Notes: generated by a model from the sequence alone, not told the origin. A stretch of 11,847 bases of DNA from Candidatus Saccharimonadia bacterium (GCA_023257755.1 JALRBM010000054.1:1-11847), one strand, 5' to 3'; positions 1 through 6,078 are shown, counted from the stretch's first letter. Numbers and translations are program-made.

Positions 1-1
1 A

Positions 2-172
2 TATATCGCTGACATCGACAAACTCCGCGCGGCTCGCCAGGCACTGCTTTGTGCCGTAAAAGGTGAGGCGCGCGAGGAGCTTACTATTGCCCGGCCCCGG
101 CTTGATTTTGGGGCGATGCGATACTCGGCCGAACAAGAGCGGCTTGTCCCTATCGACCCTAGCAAGGTATAA
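2..172 (+). CDS. C-terminal end of an unrecognised protein (5' truncated by window)
   Basis: An open frame runs from the window edge to a TAA at 170-172, with a second in-frame stop (TAG, 173-175) right behind it. The visible 56 residues are mostly charged and hydrophilic. They begin with a helix-like stretch rich in Arg, Lys, Glu and Ala (DIDKLRAARQALL) and end in ERLVPIDPSKV. I see no membrane segment and no motif I can assign, so I give no function. It reads in the same direction as hisS. The terminator at 247-271 may serve it. A perfect TATAAT at 168-173 overlaps its stop codon, so a new transcript may start as this gene ends. It is probably real because the frame is open and the codon choice is similar to the following genes, but most of the gene lies outside the window. 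Confidence 0.6.
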   Translation, partial: YIADIDKLRAARQALLCAVKGEAREELTIARPRLDFGAMRYSAEQERLVPIDPSKV

Positions 173-173
173 T
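144..173 (+). promoter_or_regulatory. Candidate promoter overlapping the end of the upstream gene
   Basis: A perfect -10 hexamer TATAAT (168-173) follows a -35-like TTGTCC (144-149, four of six consensus bases) at an 18-base spacing. It would start RNA near 180, just before the ATG of a 16-codon ORF and about 70 bases before a terminator. The -10 is excellent and the -35 mediocre. It could drive hisS, a small terminated RNA, or nothing. Confidence 0.4.
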
Positions 174-181
174 AGATCGTG

Positions 182-232
182 ATGTACTATCTGTTCAGCC
201 ATTCACATACGTTGCCGAAGCGGATCGGATAG
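182..232 (+). CDS. Possible 16-residue leader peptide upstream of hisS
   Basis: ATG at 182 opens a 16-codon frame, MYYLFSHSHTLPKRIG, ending at TAG 230-232. The ATG lies 8 bases after a perfect TATAAT, the same spacing as the other predicted leaderless starts in this window, and has no Shine-Dalgarno. It contains two His codons separated by one Ser codon. A terminator hairpin begins about 15 bases after its stop, ahead of histidyl-tRNA synthetase, which resembles amino-acid attenuation architecture. Against it: only two His codons are present, and I found only a weak candidate antiterminator (TGCCG at 212-216 could compete for the terminator's 3' arm). It could be a chance ORF. Confidence 0.25.
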   Translation: MYYLFSHSHTLPKRIG

Positions 233-246
233 TTTTCTTATAAGAG

Positions 247-271
247 AATGCCGGTCTGCTCCGGCGTTTTT
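247..271 (+). terminator. Factor-independent terminator before hisS
   Basis: AATGCCGG (247-254) pairs with CCGGCGTT (261-268), including one G-U pair, around the 6-base loop TCTGCT. The 3' arm runs directly into a T-tract (267-271). This is a classic stem plus U-run. It ends either the upstream gene or the short transcript expected from the TATAAT at 168-173. If hisS is transcribed from further upstream, it would act as an attenuator. Confidence 0.7.
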
Positions 272-289
272 AAAATAGTAATAAGTAAC

Positions 290-300
290 TATTATATAAG
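290..300 (+). promoter_or_regulatory. Candidate -10 region for hisS
   Basis: The AT-rich run contains overlapping -10-like hexamers TATTAT (290-295), TATATA (293-298) and TATAAG (295-300) just downstream of the terminator. No convincing -35 is visible at 16-18 bases. If TATAAG is used, transcription would begin within a few bases of the ATG at 310. TAAGG (297-301) could alternatively act as a weak Shine-Dalgarno for that ATG, but only if transcription starts further upstream. Confidence 0.35.
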
Positions 301-309
301 GCACACTGT

Positions 310-1707
310 ATGACAAAGAAAACACGCTTATCCTTGCAAACTGACGCAAAAAATGCAACAATTACCCCTATGAGTACGTTATCCTCCCAGGCCTACAAAG
401 GCACGCGTGACTACTACCCGGCGGACAAAAGAGTACAAAATTACATCTTTGATGTCTGGCGGCGCGTCGTCATGAGGTATGGATACGAAGAAATCGGTGC
501 GCCGATGCTTGAACCTCTGGAGGTTTATACGGCCAAGTCCGGACAAGAACTGGCCCACGAACAGACATACACCTTTACCGACAGAGGGGATCGGTCGGTG
601 GCTATTCGTCCTGAAATGACGCCGAGTGTCAGCCGCATGATTGCGGCCAGGCGCCAGGAGCTGCCCTACCCGGCACGCTGGTTCTCTATTGCTAATTTTA
701 TGCGTTACGAACGCCCGCAACGTGGCCGCGAACGGGAGTTCTGGCAGCTGAACGCTGATATTTTTGGTGCTGAAGGTGCACTTGCCGAAGCTGAAATAAT
801 CACGCTTGGGGCGGAAATCCTTAAAGAGTTCGGCGCTAAAGATGATATGTATGTCATCAAGGTGAATAACCGTAAACTCATCAACTTTATGATGGCGCAG
901 TACCTCGGACTGGATGCCGTTCAGGCGCAGTTGATGATCCGTTTGTTTGACCGTAAGGATAAAATCAGTAACGAAGATTTCCGCGACCAGGCAATCGATA
1001 TCTTTGGCGATCAGGCGGCGCCGTCGGGACTGGCCAAGATATCCGCTCTTCTGTCAGCCAAAAGTATGGGTGAGCTACCGGCCGAGATCCGGGAAAGCGG
1101 AGCGGTCAAAGAAGTCCAAGAGCTCTTCACCTTACTTGAGCGTGCTGGAATCAAAAACGCTATTTTTGACATTACCCTTATGCGGGGCTTCGACTATTAC
1201 ACTGGAACGGTGTTTGAGTTTTTTGACATGCACCCTGAAAACAAACGGGCGCTTTACGGTGGCGGTCGCTACGACGGCCTTGTCGGCCTCTTTGGTGCCG
1301 AGCCAATCTCTGCCGTTGGATTTGCCCCGGGCTATACGATGACCGAGTTGTTTCTTGAGGCGCACGATCTGATGCCCAAGCTCTCGTCGACAACCGAAGT
1401 ATATGTCGTCGTGCTTGGCGAAGCACTGAAGGGTGCGATGGAATTTGCCGGAAAGCTTCGGGAAGAAGGTGTTAATGTCGAACTGGACATTACGGGCCGC
1501 AAACTCGATAAGCAACTGAAGACCGCAATTAAAAAGGAAGTTCCATTCATGGTTTTTGTAGGCGAAGAAGAGCTAAAGACTGAAGTCTATCCATTCAAAG
1601 ATACGGCTTCATCCGAAGAGCAGAAGCTGAGTTTCGAGCGCATCGTCACCAGCGTCAAAGACCGTCGTCGAGGACGTAAAGACGAGCTTGACGATTTCTT
1701 TGAGTAG
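310..1707 (+). CDS. hisS: Histidyl-tRNA synthetase (HisRS, class II)
   Basis: Cytosolic enzyme that activates histidine with ATP and charges tRNA-His. Numbering is from the ATG at 310 (465 residues). The family N-terminal block YKGTRDYYP is at 29-37. Class II motif 2 is seen as RPEMTPSVSRM (100-110) through FMRYERPQRGRERE (130-143). The HisRS-specific histidine loop RGFDYYTGTVFEF is at 292-304, and motif 3 GGGRYDGLVGLFG (317-329) precedes ISAVGFAPG. The C-terminal anticodon-binding domain occupies about 362-450, with VGEEEL at 417-422. All diagnostic motifs are intact. The start is ambiguous: the first 20 residues are Thr/Lys-rich and precede the usual family start, and the ATG at 370 gives a 445-residue protein with a normal N-terminus but no Shine-Dalgarno. 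The 310 start has a weak TAAGG upstream. The C-terminus ends in a charged tail (RRRGRKDELDDFFE). Confidence 0.96.
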   Translation: MTKKTRLSLQTDAKNATITPMSTLSSQAYKGTRDYYPADKRVQNYIFDVWRRVVMRYGYEEIGAPMLEPLEVYTAKSGQELAHEQTYTFTDRGDRSVAIRPEMTPSVSRMIAARRQELPYPARWFSIANFMRYERPQRGREREFWQLNADIFGAEGALAEAEIITLGAEILKEFGAKDDMYVIKVNNRKLINFMMAQYLGLDAVQAQLMIRLFDRKDKISNEDFRDQAIDIFGDQAAPSGLAKISALLSAKSMGELPAEIRESGAVKEVQELFTLLERAGIKNAIFDITLMRGFDYYTGTVFEFFDMHPENKRALYGGGRYDGLVGLFGAEPISAVGFAPGYTMTELFLEAHDLMPKLSSTTEVYVVVLGEALKGAMEFAGKLREEGVNVELDITGRKLDKQLKTAIKKEVPFMVFVGEEELKTEVYPFKDTASSEEQKLSFERIVTSVKDRRRGRKDELDDFFE

Positions 1708-1747
1708 GCCGCACCAGCGGTCGTGATGGATAAGCCGGTGGCTAGTC

Positions 1748-1765
1748 TGGTATTATGACACTATG
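1748..1765 (+). promoter_or_regulatory. Extended -10 promoter placing the MFS gene start at the 5' end (leaderless)
   Basis: TGG followed by TATTAT (1748-1756) forms an extended -10 element. Six bases later comes ATG (1763-1765), where transcription would begin. No Shine-Dalgarno precedes the ATG and no clear -35 is seen, which is tolerable for an extended -10. It predicts a leaderless mRNA. Confidence 0.55.
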
Positions 1766-3040
1766 AATGCCGAGTCTCGCCGTGTGCAGCGTACCTATCT
1801 TACACTCCTGCTGTTTAATACGCTGGCCGCTTCGCTTATCTGGGGGATCAATACGATATTCTTGCTCGACGCAGGGCTTAGTAATTTCGAGGCCTTTGCT
1901 GCCAATGCCTTTTTCACGGCCGGAATGCTTCTTTTTGAAGTGCCGACAGGCGTGATCGCCGACCTGCGCGGCCGCAGGCTATCGTACCTGCTTGGAACGA
2001 TCACGCTTACGGTATCGACGCTGCTTTATTTGGTGATGTGGCAGACGGGTGCGCCGTTTTGGGGATGGGCAGTGGCGTCAGCGCTACTGGGGCTAGGGTT
2101 TACGTTTTTCTCGGGTGCGGTAGAGGCCTGGCTTGTTGATGCGCTAAAAGGCAGCGGCTTTAAAGGCAAGCTGGAATCTATCTTTGCAAAGGGCGAAATT
2201 GTCGATGGAAGCGCCATGCTTATCGGGTCGGTCGCTGGTGGTCTTATTGCGCAAATCTCGAACCTGGGAGTGCCCTATATTATCAGGGCGGGCCTGCTGC
2301 TTGTGACATTCTTTCTTGCGTTTGTCCTTATGAAAGATATCGGCTTTACACCAAAAAAAGGCGAACGGCCCCTGAAAGAGATGAGGCATATCATCAAAAG
2401 CGCTATCAAATATGGGTTTAAAAAGCCGCCGATCAAATGGACACTTTTGACCGCGCCGTTTTTCATGGGAGCGCTGGTATATGCCTTTTATGCCCTGCAG
2501 CCGTATCTTCTTGAGCTGTATGGAGATGAGAAGGCGTATAGTATCGCAGGAATCGCGGCGGCACTTGTGGCGGGCGCGCAGATTATCGGCGGACTCGCGG
2601 TGCCTCATATAGGAAGGCTCTTTCGCCGTAGGACAACCTTAATTATCGTTGGACTGGTCATTAGCACCGCGACAGTCGCCTTAAGCGGTTTTACGCCGAC
2701 CTTCTGGGCCGTCGTTTTCCTTATGGCCGTGTGGGCTAGCGTGCTGGCAGCACTGATGCCTGTACGGCAAGCATATCTTAACTCACTTATTCCCTCGGAT
2801 CAGCGCGCGACGATTTTGTCGTTCGATTCGTTGATGGGTTCAAGCGGAGGCTTGGCTAGCCAGCCGCTCCTGGGTAAGGCGGCAGATCTGTGGGGATATG
2901 CGAATTCCTACCTTCTTACGGCCGGCTTCCAGGCAGTGGCGGTTCCGTTCGCGCTGCTGGCCCGGCGCGCGGCGGTAAAAAAAGCTGACCTCATCCAGGA
3001 TGATCCGACAACGGCAGAAAAACCCGCGGCGGAGGCGTAA
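1763..3040 (+). CDS. Major facilitator superfamily (MFS) transporter, substrate unknown
   Basis: Inner-membrane secondary transporter of 425 residues, a normal MFS length. Hydrophobic stretches fit 12 helices: about 14-36, 44-64, 76-95, 98-120, 147-170, 172-190, then, after a basic cytoplasmic loop (191-225), 227-250, 258-280, 292-310, 313-335, 355-375 and 382-401. MFS motif A is clear between helices 2 and 3 as GVIADLRGRR (63-72). A weaker relative, GKAADLWG (371-378), sits in the C-terminal half. The tail (402-425) is hydrophilic and charged. Acidic residues occur within the N-terminal half (E59, E121, D126), as in proton-coupled exporters, but I cannot name a substrate. The gene lies 55 bases after hisS and has its own extended -10 promoter and no Shine-Dalgarno. 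The ATG at 1763 suits the expected short N-terminal cytoplasmic segment before helix 1. Confidence 0.9.
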   Translation: MNAESRRVQRTYLTLLLFNTLAASLIWGINTIFLLDAGLSNFEAFAANAFFTAGMLLFEVPTGVIADLRGRRLSYLLGTITLTVSTLLYLVMWQTGAPFWGWAVASALLGLGFTFFSGAVEAWLVDALKGSGFKGKLESIFAKGEIVDGSAMLIGSVAGGLIAQISNLGVPYIIRAGLLLVTFFLAFVLMKDIGFTPKKGERPLKEMRHIIKSAIKYGFKKPPIKWTLLTAPFFMGALVYAFYALQPYLLELYGDEKAYSIAGIAAALVAGAQIIGGLAVPHIGRLFRRRTTLIIVGLVISTATVALSGFTPTFWAVVFLMAVWASVLAALMPVRQAYLNSLIPSDQRATILSFDSLMGSSGGLASQPLLGKAADLWGYANSYLLTAGFQAVAVPFALLARRAAVKKADLIQDDPTTAEKPAAEA

Positions 3041-3070
3041 TTGGCCTAAGGGGCGGCAATCTGTTATACT
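3041..3070 (+). promoter_or_regulatory. Promoter of trigger factor gene
   Basis: TTGGCC (3041-3046, starting right after the MFS stop codon) and TATACT (3065-3070) lie 18 bases apart, with a TGn extended -10 (TGT, 3062-3064). The ATG at 3080 follows the -10 by 9 bases, so the RNA would have a leader of zero to about three bases. No Shine-Dalgarno is present. Confidence 0.6.
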
Positions 3071-3079
3071 CGGGCGAGT

Positions 3080-4369
3080 ATGAAGACCACCGTTAAACAC
3101 CTATCCGACACGAAAGTCGAGCTGACGATCAGTCTCGGCAAAGAAGAACTTGAAGCGGCGCGCCAGGTTGCCCTGACGAAACTCGCGCGTGACATCAAAG
3201 CCCCAGGATTCCGAAAAGGCAAAGTCCCGATAAGCGTTGCGGCAAAACACGTCGATCCAGTCGCATGGGATCAGCAGACACTCGAGGACGCGCTCTCCAA
3301 AGCCGTTGCCGACGCATACACCAGCGAAAAAATTCAGGCGCTTGACCGTCCTGCTGTCGAAATCAAGAAATACGTTCCATCGCAGGAACTAGAGTTTACT
3401 GCTGAAGCAGAAATCCTGCCAAAGATTAAGCTTGGTGACTACAAGAAACTGAAGGCGACCAAAGCTAAAGTGAGCGTGGCCGACAAAGACATCGACGAGA
3501 TCATCGACCGTATGCGCCAGGGCTTTGCCGAGAAAAAGGAAGTCAAACGGGCCGCGAAAGACGGTGACATAGCCGTTATCGATTTCGTCGGTAAAAAAGA
3601 CGGCGTCGCCTTCGAAGGCGGGTCGGGTACCGGATATGACCTGACCCTAGGAAGCAATTCGTTTATTCCCGGCTTTGAGGAAGGCATCATCGGCAAAAAG
3701 CCTGGCGAGACATTTGACCTTGAGCTGACTTTTCCAAAGGATTATCACGTCAAAGACCTTAAAGGGGCGCAGGTAGTCTTTACGACGACCTTGCAGGCGG
3801 TCAAAGAAGTGGCGCTTCCGGAAGTTGATGATGAGTTCGCGGCCAAGGCTGGTCCCTTCAAGACGGTTAAGGACCTAAAAGATGATATTAAACGCGAGCT
3901 AACCGCCCAAAAAGAGCGGGAGGCCGGCGAGAAGCTGAAAGATGAGCTGGTCGAGCAGCTGATCGAAGCAAGTGATATTCCCGTTCCGGAAATACTTTTG
4001 AAAGATCAGGCCGAGTCGATCGAGCGCGACATGACTCAAAACCTGATGTACCAGGGGCTTATCCTCGAACAATACCTTGAAAACAAAGGCTTCAAATCAA
4101 AAGAAGATTGGCAGGCGAGCGAAGTAAATGACGCCGCGAAAAAGCGCGTCCAGGCCGGATTGGTGCTGGCTGAACTCAGCAAGGTTGAAAAAATCGAGGC
4201 GACCAACGAGGAATTGGAAGAGCATGTCAACCTCTATAAAAAGCAGTACGCCAACAGCCCGCATATGGTCGAGCAATTTGACAAGCCCGAGGCGCGCCGC
4301 GACATCGCCAACCGCCTGCTTACCGAGAAAACGGTCGAGCGGCTTGTTGCCTTAAATACTGAGAAATAG
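3080..4369 (+). CDS. tig: Trigger factor, ribosome-associated chaperone / prolyl isomerase
   Basis: Binds the ribosome exit tunnel next to ribosomal protein L23 and shelters nascent chains. It is 429 residues, the usual family length. The N-terminal ribosome-binding domain (about 1-115) carries the signature GFRKGKVP at 43-50. The FKBP-type prolyl isomerase domain spans about 161-243, with GDIAVIDFVG (162-171), the FIPGFEEGIIG loop (195-205) and the GETFDLELTFP strand (209-219). The C-terminal chaperone arms run from about 250 to 429 and are helical and rich in Lys and Glu, including a SDIPVPEILL segment typical of the family. The start at 3080 gives the normal family N-terminus. It has its own promoter, and its convergent end is closed by the hairpin at 4376-4411. 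Trigger factor often lies beside clpP; here the two are separated only by a small opposite-strand gene. Confidence 0.96.
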   Translation: MKTTVKHLSDTKVELTISLGKEELEAARQVALTKLARDIKAPGFRKGKVPISVAAKHVDPVAWDQQTLEDALSKAVADAYTSEKIQALDRPAVEIKKYVPSQELEFTAEAEILPKIKLGDYKKLKATKAKVSVADKDIDEIIDRMRQGFAEKKEVKRAAKDGDIAVIDFVGKKDGVAFEGGSGTGYDLTLGSNSFIPGFEEGIIGKKPGETFDLELTFPKDYHVKDLKGAQVVFTTTLQAVKEVALPEVDDEFAAKAGPFKTVKDLKDDIKRELTAQKEREAGEKLKDELVEQLIEASDIPVPEILLKDQAESIERDMTQNLMYQGLILEQYLENKGFKSKEDWQASEVNDAAKKRVQAGLVLAELSKVEKIEATNEELEEHVNLYKKQYANSPHMVEQFDKPEARRDIANRLLTEKTVERLVALNTEK

Positions 4370-4375
4370 TCTACA

Positions 4376-4411
4376 TATGGAAAGCCCGCCTCGCAGGGCG
4401 GAGCTTCCATG
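4376..4411. terminator. Hairpin between convergent genes, possible bidirectional terminator
   Basis: ATGGAA (4377-4382) pairs with TTCCAT (4405-4410), GC (4384-4385) with GC (4403-4404), and CCGCC (4386-4390) with GGCGG (4397-4401) around the loop TCGCAG. The stem has about 13 pairs with single-base bulges. It starts 7 bases after the tig stop and lies 33 bases beyond the stop of the minus-strand gene. The plus strand has no T-tract; the minus strand has only a short TTT inside the distal stem. Location and stability suggest a shared terminator, but it lacks the usual U-run. Confidence 0.45.
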
Positions 4412-4444
4412 GCTCGACGCACTGGGGCGGGCAGGTGCGAGAAC

Positions 4445-4765
4445 TTAATCTCGCGCACTTCGACCGAAGTACCAGAAGGCGGTCTTGATCAGCAGCAGGC
4501 TCTGGGCCAGGGACGCGTAGCCTACCGCAATCATCACGATTAGCCGAATGATCGGTGAATCAAACGGCAGACCGTAGAGGGTTTCCGGGTGGTTCATGAT
4601 GAACCGGAATCCGGACCCAATCACGGTCACGATGGCCCATGCCCAGAACAGCATGTCCAAGATGAAGGTGCCGACACCTTCTCTCTTGGCCGGAGTGTTC
4701 CGGTACTCCAGGCGCATGGCCTGGAACGCCAGGTCGCTGAAACGAACTTCTTCCTTAACGGCCAC
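4445..4765 (-). CDS. Small two-helix membrane protein, function unknown
   Basis: A 106-residue protein that I do not recognise. A hydrophilic N-terminus (1-31, net charge near neutral, with YRNTPAKREG at 21-30) is followed by a Trp/Phe-rich hydrophobic segment (32-56), a short loop with NHPETLYGLPFDSP (58-71), and a second hydrophobic segment (72-100) ending in the basic tail GRSARD. It is likely an integral membrane protein with both ends on the cytoplasmic side. The start is GTG at 4765, preceded by GAGGA (complement of 4769-4773); the spacing is short. A sigma70-like promoter stands about 45-70 bases upstream. Codon use differs from its neighbours: Leu is mostly CTG with no CTT, and AAG is used rather than AAA. 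The gene converges on tig and diverges from clpP. The opposite strand also has open frames here, but they lack a plausible start signal and protein character. Confidence 0.8.
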   Translation of the reverse strand: MAVKEEVRFSDLAFQAMRLEYRNTPAKREGVGTFILDMLFWAWAIVTVIGSGFRFIMNHPETLYGLPFDSPIIRLIVMIAVGYASLAQSLLLIKTAFWYFGRSARD

Positions 4766-4807
4766 TTATCCTCACAATCGTAAAGAGTAACCAGTCGAAT
4801 TATTTTA

Positions 4808-4836
4808 ATTTTACCACAATTATACTAAAAAGTCAA
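4808..4836 (-). promoter_or_regulatory. Sigma70-like promoter of the minus-strand membrane protein gene
   Basis: Read on the minus strand, TTGACT (complement of 4831-4836) and TAAAAT (complement of 4808-4813) are separated by exactly 17 bases. This is the best canonical promoter in the window. It gives a leader of about 35 bases carrying GAGGA before the GTG. A TATAAT on the same strand (4819-4824) is only 6 bases from the -35 and is less likely to be the partner. Confidence 0.65.
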
Positions 4837-4861
4837 CATAGCTACTTCGAATTAAATATAA

Positions 4862-4888
4862 CTAGCACTCTATTGCACTGAGTGCCAA
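4862..4888 (+). promoter_or_regulatory. CIRCE operator (HrcA-binding site) upstream of clpP
   Basis: CTAGCACTC (4862-4870), a 9-base spacer (4871-4879) and GAGTGCCAA (4880-4888) match the CIRCE consensus TTAGCACTC-N9-GAGTGCTAA at 8 of 9 positions in each half, with the exact spacer length. It covers the -35 element of clpP (4873-4878) and ends 8 bases before the -10, a position expected for repression. A third GCACT (4875-4879) lies 10 bases from the first. HrcA is the known heat-shock repressor that binds CIRCE. Confidence 0.88.
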
Positions 4889-4902
4889 CTAGGCTGTATA
4901 CT
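4873..4902 (+). promoter_or_regulatory. clpP promoter, leaderless geometry
   Basis: TTGCAC (4873-4878) and TATACT (4897-4902) are 18 bases apart. The ATG (4909) follows the -10 by only 6 bases, so transcription should begin at or next to the A of the ATG. The -35 is buried in the CIRCE operator. Confidence 0.65.
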
Positions 4903-4908
4903 GGAAAT

Positions 4909-5505
4909 ATGAACAAGTCAACCAACTACCTTGTCCCAACGGTAATCGAAAAGACGCATGATGGTGAACGCGCCTTTGATATTTACTCGCGCCTACTGAA
5001 TGAACGCATTATTTTCTTGGGTGATGAAGTCAACGAGCAAACCGCCAATATCGTGGTTGCCCAGCTGCTCCACCTTGCGTATGAAGATCCTAAAAAAGAT
5101 ATCAAGCTGTATATCAATAGTCCCGGCGGAAGCGTCTATGACGGATTTGCTATTTATGACACGATGCAGTACATTACGCCGGACGTGGTAACGATTGGCG
5201 TGGGGCTGCAGGCTAGTTTTGGATCATTCCTTCTGTCAAGCGGGACGAAGGGTAAGCGTTTCGCGCTCCCGAACAGCCGTATAATGATGCATCAACCTTC
5301 CAGTGGTACCCAGGGAAAGATTACCGATCAGGAGATTACTCTTCGCGAGGGAATCTACCTTAAAAACAGATTGAATGAAATTCTTGCAAAAAATACTGGC
5401 CAGAAGGTTTCAAAGATCGAAAAAGACATGGACCGCGACTTCTGGATGAGTGCCGATGAGGCTAAGGCCTACGGTATTATAGATGAAGTTATTTCCAAGG
5501 CTTGA
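4909..5505 (+). CDS. clpP: ATP-dependent Clp protease proteolytic subunit ClpP
   Basis: Cytosolic serine protease that forms a double heptameric barrel and degrades proteins fed by ClpX or ClpC/ClpA-type unfoldases. It is 198 residues, a typical mature length. The catalytic triad is visible: Ser103 in GLQASFGSFLL (99-109), His128 in RIMMHQPSSG (124-133) and Asp177 in DRDFWMSADEA (175-185). YINSPGGSVYDG (68-79) is the conserved family block near the active site. The nucleophile motif reads QASFG where many ClpPs have AASMG, a mild variation. The start at 4909 is chosen over an in-frame GTG at 4882 because that GTG lies inside the CIRCE operator and upstream of the -10, whereas MNKSTNYLVPTVIEK is a normal ClpP N-terminus. 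No Shine-Dalgarno precedes it. Regulation is predicted to be by HrcA. The stop is TGA, consistent with the standard code. Confidence 0.97.
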   Translation: MNKSTNYLVPTVIEKTHDGERAFDIYSRLLNERIIFLGDEVNEQTANIVVAQLLHLAYEDPKKDIKLYINSPGGSVYDGFAIYDTMQYITPDVVTIGVGLQASFGSFLLSSGTKGKRFALPNSRIMMHQPSSGTQGKITDQEITLREGIYLKNRLNEILAKNTGQKVSKIEKDMDRDFWMSADEAKAYGIIDEVISKA

Positions 5506-5550
5506 TGGTCTGTCAATTTGACCGTATAGTAGATATCACAAAACGGAGGT
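5502..5550 (+). promoter_or_regulatory. Candidate promoter and Shine-Dalgarno for the 173-residue ORF
   Basis: TTGATG (5502-5507, over the clpP stop codon) and TATAGT (5525-5530) are 17 bases apart. This would give a leader of about 20 bases carrying a strong GGAGGT (5545-5550) six bases before the ATG at 5557. The gene could also be read through from clpP, since no terminator is seen between them. Confidence 0.5.
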
Positions 5551-5556
5551 TCTGAT

Positions 5557-6078
5557 ATGACAGCCAGGCACGAAGTGACCTACTATAAGGATTACGATAG
5601 AGATCCGGCATCCATGTTTGATATTCATTCTATCGGGACGAGCAACGGAAACATCCTCTATGTTGCGCTTGCGCATACGCTAAAAGAGGGAAGCTTGGCC
5701 GATATCGCCGAACTATGGAGTGGGGTTGAGGTCAGCTCTGAAGGAAGTGTTCACACAGTTGAGAGTCACGGGAACGTAGCAGATATGACCACAGCTATGC
5801 TTGCGCAGGTCGCATTTTTGCAGCTGAGATTGGATAGACGTGCTGCCCAGGAACATGAGGTCCGAGCGATTACCCCTGAACCAGAGTCTTACGAGAGAGT
5901 GCTGGGAATGAAAGTGGAAACAGTAGGGAAAGATGGCAAAACGTTTCTCTCGGGCACGGTCGAGGATGTATTAGCAGGAGCTGGGGCTGTTTTGAATGAC
6001 AGTGACTATAAAATGCAATACCACCGACCGCGACCTATTATTGCGGGCGGCTTCAAAGAAATTACCACCGGCGAGTAA
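5557..6078 (+). CDS. Hypothetical protein, 173 residues, unrecognised
   Basis: I do not recognise this protein. It is soluble-looking, with no signal peptide or membrane segment. The N-terminus is polar and tyrosine-rich (YYKDYDRDP at 9-17). A hydrophobic strand-like NGNILYVALAHTL (30-42) follows, and the middle holds an acidic region and a likely helix (about 76-98, ADMTTAMLAQVAFLQLRLDR). The C-terminal third has alternating strands and the basic segment YHRPRPIIAGGF. The start at 5557 is well supported by GGAGGT at 5545-5550. It sits 51 bases after clpP and 168 bases before rpoB, in the same direction. Compared with neighbours it uses more A/T-ending and AGA codons, suggesting lower expression or a different origin. 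Sharing a direction with clpP does not by itself indicate a protease role. Confidence 0.82.
   Translation: MTARHEVTYYKDYDRDPASMFDIHSIGTSNGNILYVALAHTLKEGSLADIAELWSGVEVSSEGSVHTVESHGNVADMTTAMLAQVAFLQLRLDRRAAQEHEVRAITPEPESYERVLGMKVETVGKDGKTFLSGTVEDVLAGAGAVLNDSDYKMQYHRPRPIIAGGFKEITTGE

Noticed and set aside
272..293. AT-rich inverted repeat AATAGT...ACTATT as an operator before hisS
   Set aside because: Short and composed almost only of A/T in an AT-rich spacer; expected by chance.
1707..1722. Hairpin GGCCGC-ACCA-GCGGTC just after hisS as a terminator
   Set aside because: A six-pair stem with a G-U and no T-tract; too weak to call a factor-independent terminator.
4589..4790. Plus-strand open frames opposite the small membrane protein
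   Set aside because: No promoter or Shine-Dalgarno, low-complexity translations, and the minus-strand frame has a promoter, Shine-Dalgarno and a coherent two-helix protein.
4882..4908. In-frame GTG upstream of clpP giving a 207-residue protein
   Set aside because: The GTG lies inside the CIRCE operator and upstream of the -10 hexamer, so it would not be in the mRNA. The ATG at 4909 gives the normal ClpP N-terminus.
5518..5530. TTGACC followed by TATAGT as a promoter pair
   Set aside because: Spacing is one base. TTGATG at 5502-5507 has the correct 17-base spacing to the same -10.
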